NCBI GenBank assembly: GCA_016194285.1
Contig: JACQBZ010000102.1
Coordinates: forward strand, 1-60,086
Length of the DNA: 60,086 nt
Reading direction: 5' to 3'
Source: Nitrospirota bacterium
GTDB taxonomy: Bacteria; Nitrospirota; Nitrospiria; JACQBZ01
Below the pieces are notes generated by a model. That model was given only the letters and a program-made list of their open reading frames with translations, had not been told where the DNA came from and searched no databases. Within the stretch, counting starts at the first letter, position 1. Every line of letters starts with the position of its first letter. The translations under genes were made by a program, and so were the position numbers. Positions 40,096 through 47,133 of the stretch are shown here, piece by piece.

Positions 40096-41332
40096 GGGTT
40101 CGCAGGCGGTGGCCGCCGCCGTGGCGCGCTGCCGGCCGGAAGTGATTTCCTGTTACCCCATCACCCCGCAGACGCACATCGTGGAAAACCTCTCGGCCCG
40201 CGTCCGTCAGGGAGAGATCGGAAACTGTCAGTTCATCAATGCCGAGTCCGAGTTCGGGGCGTTGAGCATCTTAATCGGAGCCTCGGCCGCGGGCGCGCGA
40301 ACCTACACCGCGACGAGCAGCCAGGGGCTCCTGTTCATGGCCGAGGCGATCTATAACGCGTCCGGGCTGGGGCTACCCATCCTCATGACGATCGGTAACC
40401 GGGCGATCGGCGCGCCGATCAACATCTGGAACGATCACTCCGACAGCATGTCGATGCGGGATGCCGGCTGGATCCAGGTTTTTGCCGAGACCAATCAGGA
40501 GGCGGTGGACCTGCATATCCAGGCCTTTCGTCTGGCCGAGGAACTGAGTTGCCCGGTTATGGTCTGCATGGACGGTTTCATCCTAACCCATGCCTACGAG
40601 CCGGTGGAGATTCCCGCTCAGGAACAGGTCGATGCGTTCCTCCCCCCCTACCATCCCGTCCAAGTTCTGGATCCGGCCGATCCGGTGACGATCGGGGCGA
40701 TGGTGGGCCCGGAGGCCTTCGCCGAGGTGCGGTATCTCGCCCATCACAAACAACTGCGCGCGTTGGAGCGGATTCCATCCTTGAGCGCCGAATTCAGGCA
40801 GAGGTTCGGACGAGCCTCCGGTGGATTAACCGATGCCTACCGGACGGATGATGCCGATACGATTGTCGTGGCCCTCGGCTCGGTCAACGGAACGATCCGG
40901 GAAGCGGTTGATGAATTGCGTGAACAGGGAATCAAGGTCGGCAGTCTTAAGATCGGCTCGTATCGTCCGTTTCCAATTGCCCAGGTGCGGGCGGTCCTTC
41001 ACCCGGCGAAACGGGCGATCGTGGTGGAAAAGGATTTGGCCTTGGGAAAAGGAGGCATCATCTCAAGCGACGTGAAGATGGCTCTGCGGGGACTGCCGGT
41101 GATCGTTCAGACCGTGATCGCGGGATTGGGCGGACGATCGATTACGAAGGCGTCACTCATTCGAATGATCGCGGAGGCGCGTGCTGGAAAGCTGGACGAG
41201 CCCCACTTTCTGGATCTGAACTGGACCGTGGTCCATCAGGAGATCGAACGGCAGAAGCGCCAGCGGCGTTCCGGCCCGATGGCGGAACACGTGTTGCGCG
41301 CCATCAATGCGGTCGGTTCTAAATTAACGTAA
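40079..41332 (+). CDS. porA: 2-oxoacid:ferredoxin oxidoreductase alpha subunit
   Basis: The 417-residue protein has the alpha subunit pattern: [98 protein letters not shown] and [13 protein letters not shown]. A domain II/III transketolase-C-like part near [22 protein letters not shown] follows. The YPITPQT motif and length fit pyruvate-type PorA. Start 40079 is fixed by homology and lies within the end of porG, implying translational coupling. Confidence 0.95.
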   Translation: [417 protein letters not shown]

Positions 41333-41360
41333 AAGGTATTCTCATCCAAAGGAAACCAGC

Positions 41361-42374
41361 ATGACCGATCGTCAACGGGTCAAGTTTTATCAAACCGGCA
41401 CCTTCACCGTGGGCAACCGCCTCCTCGGAGAGGAAGACCGGACCGTCCAGTCCAGGATGGAGCGGACCAATTCCCTCAACTCCGGCCACCGGGCCTGCCA
41501 GGGATGCGGCGAGGCTCTGGGCGCCCGGTATGCCGTTGACGCCGCCATGCGCGCCGCAGAAAACAGACTGATCGCGGTTAACGCCACGGGATGCCTGGAG
41601 GTGTTCTCGACGCCCTATCCGGAAAGTTCGTGGCAGATTCCCTGGCTGCATTCGCTTTTCGGAAACGCCCCGGCCGTAGCCACCGGCGTGGCGGCCGCGC
41701 TCCGGGCCAAAGGCCGTGCGGATGTGAAAGTGATGGCTCAGGGCGGGGACGGGGGAACGGTCGATATCGGATTTGGATGTCTTTCCGGTATGTTCGAGCG
41801 CAACGACGACGTCCTTTACATCTGCTACGACAACGAGGCCTATATGAACACCGGCGTACAGCGGTCGGGTTCGACCCCGCCGGGCGCGCGGACGATGACG
41901 ACCCCGGTCGTCGGAGAACGCCCGGGAAATTCCTTCGGGACCGGGAAGAACGTCCCGCGCATCGCGATGGCCCACGGAATTCCGTATGTGGCGACCGCTT
42001 CGGTGGCGGATCTCCGCGACCTGGAGGCCAAGGTGACGAAGGCGATGGGAATCTCCGGTTCGCGGTACATTCATATCCATGTCCCCTGTCCGCTGGGGTG
42101 GGCTCACGATCCGTCTCTGACGATCAAGGTCGCGCGTCTCGCGGTCGAGTCCGGACTATTTCCCCTGTTTGAGGCCGAGTTCGGCAAGCTCACCGGTCGG
42201 ACCTTGATCCGGCGGAAAGTTCCGGTGGAACGGTATCTGGAACTTCAAGGCCGCTTCAAACATTTGTTCCGAGATCCGTCCGATCGCACCGCCATCGCGG
42301 CCATTCAATCGATCGCGGACCATCATATAACCGAGTACGGTTTGTTGGAGAACGAGGGTTCCCATGGAACGTAA
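41361..42374 (+). CDS. porB: 2-oxoacid:ferredoxin oxidoreductase beta subunit
   Basis: The 337-residue thiamine-diphosphate-binding subunit contains SGHRACQGCGEALGARYAVDAAM, NATGCLEVFSTPYPESSWQIPWLHSLFGNAPAVATGVAAAL, the ThDP motif AQGGDGGTVDIGFGCLSGMFERNDDVLYICYDNEAYMNTG, HIHVPCPLGW, and PLFEAEFG with a ~70-residue tail. YPESSW and GWAHDP are typical of pyruvate:ferredoxin oxidoreductase. Cys residues in the N-terminal CQGCG could ligate an iron-sulfur cluster. The 3' end overlaps the next gene by 11 bp. Confidence 0.95.
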   Translation: MTDRQRVKFYQTGTFTVGNRLLGEEDRTVQSRMERTNSLNSGHRACQGCGEALGARYAVDAAMRAAENRLIAVNATGCLEVFSTPYPESSWQIPWLHSLFGNAPAVATGVAAALRAKGRADVKVMAQGGDGGTVDIGFGCLSGMFERNDDVLYICYDNEAYMNTGVQRSGSTPPGARTMTTPVVGERPGNSFGTGKNVPRIAMAHGIPYVATASVADLRDLEAKVTKAMGISGSRYIHIHVPCPLGWAHDPSLTIKVARLAVESGLFPLFEAEFGKLTGRTLIRRKVPVERYLELQGRFKHLFRDPSDRTAIAAIQSIADHHITEYGLLENEGSHGT

Positions 42375-43992
42375 ACCCTTTGCCATCACACTGGATCCCA
42401 ACAGCAGCCTGGCCAACCACACGGGTTCATGGCGAACCATGCGGCCGGTCTATGTCGATCGTATGCCGCCATGCAATCACGCCTGTCCGGCGGGAGAAAA
42501 TATCCAGGGCTGGCTGTATTACGCCGAGGAAGGGAAATACAAGGAGGCCTGGGAAGTCCTGATGCGGGATAATCCCTTTCCGGCGCTTCATGGACGTGTC
42601 TGCTATCATCCCTGCGAGGACGCCTGCAATCGGGCCCAATTGGACGAGGCGGTCGGGATTCATGCCGTCGAGCGGTTTCTGGGTGATCTTGCGATCAAGG
42701 AGGGCTGGCGAGTGGAGTGCGGACCGGCAACCGGCAAAAAGGTCCTGATCGTCGGCGCCGGTCCCAGCGGTCTGTCGGCCGCCTATCATCTGGCCCGGTT
42801 CGGCCATGCCGTGACGATCTTCGATACCGGGCCCAAGGCGGGGGGAATGATGCGGTTTGGGATCCCAAAATATCGCCTGCCGCGCGAGATCCTTGACGCC
42901 GAGATCGCACAAATCGAGGCCATGGGAGTCACGATCCGACTCAATCATAAAGTGGAGGATCTTGAGGCCGCCATGCGTGAGGGTGGATATGACGCGGCCT
43001 TCCTCGCGATCGGGGCGCATCTCGCCAAGCGGACCGAGATACCGGGGCGCGATGCGGGGAGGATCCTGGATGCGGCCGGTTTTCTAAAAAGCATGGAAGG
43101 CAAGACACCGCCGAAACTCGGGAGGCGGGTCATGGTCTACGGCGGGGGAAATACCGCGATCGACGCCGCGCGAACCGCGAAGCGGTTGGGCGCGGAGGAG
43201 GCCGTGATCGTCTATCGGCGGGACCGGGAGCATATGCCGGCCCACGACTTCGAGGTCAACGAAGCGCTTGAAGAAGGAGTCGTGATTCATTGGCTTCGGA
43301 CGATCACGCGAGCGGAGGAATCGAAATTTACGGTCGAGGTGATGGATCTGGACGAAACCGGCCGGCCGAAGCCGACCGGACGGTTCGAAGAGATCGGCGC
43401 GGATACCTTGATCCTGGCGCTGGGCCAGAACGCGGATACGGCGTTTCTTCGCAACGTCCCGGAGCTGAGAATCGCCGAGGACGGCGTCATTGATGTGGAC
43501 GAAACGATGATGACGGGACGTCCCGGCGTGTTCGCGGGGGGCGATATGGTTCCGTCCGAACGCACCGTTACCGTGGCCACCGGCCACGGGAAAAAGGCCG
43601 CGCGCCACATCGATGCCTATCTGCGCGGAACACGGTACGTGAAACCGGAGGCGCATCCGATCGCGACGTATGAAAAGTTGAACCCATGGTATTACACGGA
43701 TGCCGAACGATCCAAACAGCCCTATCTGGAAACCGTCCGGCGCCGTTCAAACTTCGACGAGGTGGTGGGCGGTCTCGATCCGGACACCGCGTTGCTGGAG
43801 GCGCGGCGCTGCCTGTCCTGCGGGAATTGCTTCGAGTGCGATAATTGCTATGGCGTCTGCCCCGACAATGCCGTGATCAAGCTCGGCCCCGGAAAACGTT
43901 TCGTCTTCAATTATGACTACTGCAAAGGCTGCGGCATCTGCGTCCAGGAATGTCCCTGCGGAGCGATCGAAATGGTCAAGGAGACGATCTAA
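42364..43992 (+). CDS. GltD-like NAD(P)H oxidoreductase fused to a ferredoxin domain
   Basis: The 542-residue protein has three parts. Residues about 30-115 are the GltD-type iron-sulfur domain (PPCNHACPAGENIQGWLYY, GRVCYHPCEDACNR). Residues 120-430 are an FAD/NAD(P) disulfide-reductase fold (KVLIVGAGPSGLSAAYHLARFG, GGMMRFGIPKYRLP, MVYGGGNTAIDAARTAKRLGA, PGVFAGGDMVPSERTVTVATGHGKKAA). The last 90 carry two 4Fe-4S motifs (CLSCGNCFECDNCYGVCP and CKGCGICVQECPCGAI). It overlaps porB, so it is produced with the oxidoreductase and takes the place of the delta (ferredoxin) subunit. It probably exchanges electrons between NAD(P)H and the 2-oxoacid oxidoreductase. Confidence 0.92.
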   Translation: MERKPFAITLDPNSSLANHTGSWRTMRPVYVDRMPPCNHACPAGENIQGWLYYAEEGKYKEAWEVLMRDNPFPALHGRVCYHPCEDACNRAQLDEAVGIHAVERFLGDLAIKEGWRVECGPATGKKVLIVGAGPSGLSAAYHLARFGHAVTIFDTGPKAGGMMRFGIPKYRLPREILDAEIAQIEAMGVTIRLNHKVEDLEAAMREGGYDAAFLAIGAHLAKRTEIPGRDAGRILDAAGFLKSMEGKTPPKLGRRVMVYGGGNTAIDAARTAKRLGAEEAVIVYRRDREHMPAHDFEVNEALEEGVVIHWLRTITRAEESKFTVEVMDLDETGRPKPTGRFEEIGADTLILALGQNADTAFLRNVPELRIAEDGVIDVDETMMTGRPGVFAGGDMVPSERTVTVATGHGKKAARHIDAYLRGTRYVKPEAHPIATYEKLNPWYYTDAERSKQPYLETVRRRSNFDEVVGGLDPDTALLEARRCLSCGNCFECDNCYGVCPDNAVIKLGPGKRFVFNYDYCKGCGICVQECPCGAIEMVKETI

Positions 43993-44274
43993 AAGATTTC
44001 GTGATCCGGGAAAAAATAGAGACCGATCCAGCCGAGAATCGGTGGATCAATAACACCCACTTGAGTCTGTCCGGCGCGAGCATCATCTATATCGATGAAA
44101 TCCCATCGAGGCCGTCATCTTCATATGGTCATCAAGGAGTCGGCGTTGACGCCTGATAAGAGACGGTCGCTGGACGCGCGCATACGGTCTTTGAAGGATC
44201 ACAACGGAAATGGCATGGCCGCGGGCACGATGAAGATGGTCAACGGGATTGAGTAAGAAACAGTGGAGAATATT
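43993..44274. other. Gene-free gap after the oxidoreductase operon
   Basis: No gene is recognised in this 282-bp gap. An inverted repeat ACCGAT (44022-44027) / ATCGGT (44038-44043), 30 bp after the stop codon, may end the transcript, though no T-run follows. Confidence 0.4.
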
Positions 44275-44991
44275 ATGCATCCGGGAAGGAAAGAGACGTA
44301 CGTTCCGACTTTGAGAAGCGATCGCATAGTAAGAATACTCGTTTTGTGCGTTGCGACGGTATTCGGAATGTTGGCAACGCTCCTCCCCGCGGAATCCGGG
44401 CCCACGGCCGGTGACGGCTTTGTTGACTTGATGGATGCATCCTGGAACGGCCGGGTCAAAGACGTAAAGGTGCTTTTGGCTCGCGGCGTGAACGTGAACG
44501 GAACCGGTTCCGGAGGGAGGACACCCCTGATGGCGGCGGCCGTCAACGGGCATACGAATGTCGTCGAGGTGCTGCTCGGGGCCGGAGCCGATTTTCGAAA
44601 AAAAGATGAGAACGGGGATACCGCCCTGATATCGGCCGGAAGGAGCGGACACCAGATGGTGGTTCAACTGCTGTTAAGCCACGGGGCGGATCCAAATGCG
44701 AAGAGCGGAAACGGCGATACGCTGTTGATGGCGGCCGCCTGGAACGGATTCGGGGGCGTTGTCCGGGAACTCATAGCCCACAAGGCCGATGTCAACGCCA
44801 CAAACGCCGACGGTGAAACGGCCTTGATGTTTGCCTCGCAGGCGGGCTGGCCCGATATCGTTCAAACGCTCCTCGATGCGGGGGCGAATCCCAAGGCAAA
44901 AAACTCGGCCGGCCGGACCGCCTTGATGCTCGCAGCGGAAGAAGAAAATAACGATATCGTGAGAATGCTACTCAGGCATTTAACGGATTGA
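44275..44991 (+). CDS. Exported ankyrin-repeat protein
   Basis: The ~238-residue protein has an N-terminal hydrophobic signal segment (IVRILVLCVATVFGMLATLLPAE) and five to six ankyrin repeats. Examples are GRTPLMAAAVNGHTNVVEVLLGAG, GDTALISAGRSGHQMVVQLLLSHG, GETALMFASQAGWPDIVQTLLDAG and GRTALMLAAEEENNDIVRMLL. It is probably periplasmic and binds another protein. ATG 44275 is preferred, with GTGGAG eight bases upstream; GTG 44263 is possible. It differs from the ankyrin lipoprotein at 7947, which has a lipobox and fewer repeats. Confidence 0.88.
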   Translation: MHPGRKETYVPTLRSDRIVRILVLCVATVFGMLATLLPAESGPTAGDGFVDLMDASWNGRVKDVKVLLARGVNVNGTGSGGRTPLMAAAVNGHTNVVEVLLGAGADFRKKDENGDTALISAGRSGHQMVVQLLLSHGADPNAKSGNGDTLLMAAAWNGFGGVVRELIAHKADVNATNADGETALMFASQAGWPDIVQTLLDAGANPKAKNSAGRTALMLAAEEENNDIVRMLLRHLTD

Positions 44992-45149
44992 AGTTCCGGA
45001 GGGGCATTCGCGCATTCCACAAAAAAAAGAGACTCGTCCCGAACGGGATTAGAATTCATGGGCCGCTTCCGCTTCGTCATCCACGAGCATCCGTCTCCCT
45101 CCAAAATCCTGCCGATCAACGGCTGGCAGTTCAGGTCGATTATTCTTCG

Positions 45150-45268
45150 CACCGCACCCAAGATTCGAATGTTGACGCCGGCTCGCCGGGTCTGTATCAT
45201 CGAGGGGCATGACGATGCGAAGAAAGGCCGGCCGTCCCCTGTAGATATGGAGAGGGCCGTGGCCCGGT
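45150..45268 (+). pseudogene. Fragment of a second phosphoenolpyruvate synthase gene
   Basis: One frame reads ARRVCIIEGHDDAKKGRPSP followed by VDMERA. This aligns with ARWACVIEEHYSAKKGRPTP followed by MDMEWA of the intact ppsA product (nucleotides about 48035-48117). The bases also match closely, for example AAAGGCCGGCC and GATATGGA. Only about 30 codons remain and there is no start or other ppsA motif, so it is a relic. It lies directly upstream of pfkA in the same operon region as the complete ppsA. Confidence 0.65.
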
Positions 45269-45280
45269 AAGGAAAGACCG

Positions 45281-46252
45281 ATGAAAAAAATTGGAGTGTT
45301 GACCAGCGGGGGCGACGCCCCCGGAATGAATGCCGCGATCCGAGCCGTGACGCGAACGGCAATTGCCGCGGGGATGGAGGTCTCCGGCATTCGACGCGGG
45401 TATGCGGGTCTGGTCGCCGGCGATGCCATTCCCTTGGGCGCGCGCGACGTGGGTGGCATTCTCTCGCGTGGCGGCACCATGCTCGGGAGCGCGCGAAGCC
45501 CGGAGTTCATGACGGAGCAGGGACGACGCAAGGCCGTCTCGGCACTCCAGGCCCAGGGAATCGAGGCGGTGGTGATCATCGGCGGGAACGGTTCCCAGGC
45601 CGGGGCATATTCCCTTTCGCAGATGGGCGTGCCGGTCGTGGGTGTCGCCTCGACCATCGATAATGACCTGGCCGGCAGCGAGATCAGCATCGGCGTGGAT
45701 ACCGCATTGAATATCGCGTTGGAAGCGATCGATCGGCTCAAAACGACCGCATCCTCGCATCAACGGGCCTTCCTGGTCGAGGTGATGGGACGGGATTGCG
45801 GATACCTCGCGCTGATGGCCGGCATCGCCGGCGGGGCCGAGGTAATCGCCATTCCCGAAGCGCCCTGCGATCCGGAGATCATCGCGCAGGAACTGCGGGC
45901 CGCCTATGATCGTGGAAAATCCCATGCCATCGGCGTGATTGCCGAAGGGGCGAAATATAAAGCGGCCGAGATCGCGGCCTATTTCAAGGAGCATCATCAA
46001 CGCATCGGGTTTGACCTCCGCGTGACGCTGCTGGGGCATGTGCAGCGGGGGGGTGCGCCGGGCGCGTTCGACCGACTCTTGGCCACGCGGCTGGCCGCCG
46101 GGGCCGTGGACGTGCTGGTTCGGGGTCAGTCCGGCGTCCTTGTGGGGTTTTTGGGCGGTCGGGTTTCGACGACGCCGTTGGCTGAAGTTGCCAATGTCAA
46201 GAAGCCACTGGATCTTAGCCTGCTTGAGTTGGCGCGCGTCTTGGCGCGATGA
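45281..46252 (+). CDS. pfkA: 6-phosphofructokinase
   Basis: The 323-residue protein belongs to the PfkA family and should phosphorylate fructose 6-phosphate. It has IGVLTSGGDAPGMNAAIRAV, GGTMLGSARSPEF, VVIIGGNGSQAGAYSL, GVASTIDNDLAGSEISIGVDTAL (catalytic Asp in TIDND), EVMGRDCGYLALMAGIAGGAE and GHVQRGGAPGAFDRLLATRLA. Position 103, Asp in the usual GGDGS of ATP enzymes, is Asn here (GGNGS), while Gly104 typical of ATP use is kept. GGTAAGGAAAG lies upstream of the ATG. It begins the set pfkA-gpmA-ppsA. Confidence 0.94.
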   Translation: MKKIGVLTSGGDAPGMNAAIRAVTRTAIAAGMEVSGIRRGYAGLVAGDAIPLGARDVGGILSRGGTMLGSARSPEFMTEQGRRKAVSALQAQGIEAVVIIGGNGSQAGAYSLSQMGVPVVGVASTIDNDLAGSEISIGVDTALNIALEAIDRLKTTASSHQRAFLVEVMGRDCGYLALMAGIAGGAEVIAIPEAPCDPEIIAQELRAAYDRGKSHAIGVIAEGAKYKAAEIAAYFKEHHQRIGFDLRVTLLGHVQRGGAPGAFDRLLATRLAAGAVDVLVRGQSGVLVGFLGGRVSTTPLAEVANVKKPLDLSLLELARVLAR

Positions 46253-46352
46253 GACGATCGCGCTGAAAACGACGGTGCAAGGAGTAGGGTGAAGGGGCTC
46301 TCCATATCCAATCGAGATCATCGAGGCGACGAACGGGAGGCATGACCAGATT

Positions 46353-47108
46353 ATGAAGAGATTGGTGTTGGTCCGTCATGGCGAGAGTGTCTGGAACAAG
46401 GAGAACCGCTTCACCGGCTGGATCGATGTCGGACTGAGCGAAAAGGGGATGAACGAAGCTCTCGACGCTGCAAGGCTGCTGAAGCGCGAAGGATACACCT
46501 TTGATGTGGCCTATACATCGGTGCTCCAGCGCGCGATCAAAACGCTCTGGATCATCTTAGAAGAGATGGACCTCATGTGGATCCCGGTCCATCGCAGTTG
46601 GCGGCTGAATGAACGGCACTACGGTGCGTTGCAGGGACTCGATAAGGCCGAAACGACCCGGCGTCACGGGGAGGATCAGGTCTTGCGATGGCGTCGCGGC
46701 TATGATGTCCGTCCACCGGCGCTCACCCCGGATGACGAGCGGTTCCCGGGCCGGGATCCCCGCTACGCCAACCTCAACTCGGATGAGCTGCCGTTGACCG
46801 AAAGTCTTAAGGACACGGTCGCACGGTTTCTTCCCTACTGGAATGAGACGATTGCCCCCGCGATTCAACGCGGTCAGCAGGTCCTGATCGTGGCCCATGG
46901 AAACAGTCTGCGGGCGTTGCTCAAGCATCTGGATCGGGTGTCGGATGAGGAAATCATCGGGCTCAACATTCCGACCGGTATTCCTCTGGTCTATGAACTC
47001 AAGGAGGATTTAAAGCCGATTCGGAGTTTCTATTTGGGCGATCCCGCTCAAGCGAAGCGAGCGGCCGAGGCGGTGGCGAACCAAGCCAAGAAGAAAGCAA
47101 ACCGGTAA
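46353..47108 (+). CDS. gpmA: 2,3-bisphosphoglycerate-dependent phosphoglycerate mutase
   Basis: The 251-residue enzyme interconverts 3- and 2-phosphoglycerate. It has the phosphohistidine motif [88 protein letters not shown] and [18 protein letters not shown] (second His), and [11 protein letters not shown]. Length and motifs fit the dPGM class. It is 100 bp after pfkA and 25 bp before ppsA; these glycolytic/gluconeogenic genes are probably one operon. Confidence 0.97.
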   Translation: MKRLVLVRHGESVWNKENRFTGWIDVGLSEKGMNEALDAARLLKREGYTFDVAYTSVLQRAIKTLWIILEEMDLMWIPVHRSWRLNERHYGALQGLDKAETTRRHGEDQVLRWRRGYDVRPPALTPDDERFPGRDPRYANLNSDELPLTESLKDTVARFLPYWNETIAPAIQRGQQVLIVAHGNSLRALLKHLDRVSDEEIIGLNIPTGIPLVYELKEDLKPIRSFYLGDPAQAKRAAEAVANQAKKKANR

Positions 47109-47133
47109 TGGGTATCCGGTGAGGAGCACTGTC

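Noticed and set aside
45058..45270. 70-codon plus-strand frame as a small gene
   Set aside because: Its second half is a remnant of ppsA and the first half has no coding character, so it is treated as a pseudogene fragment.
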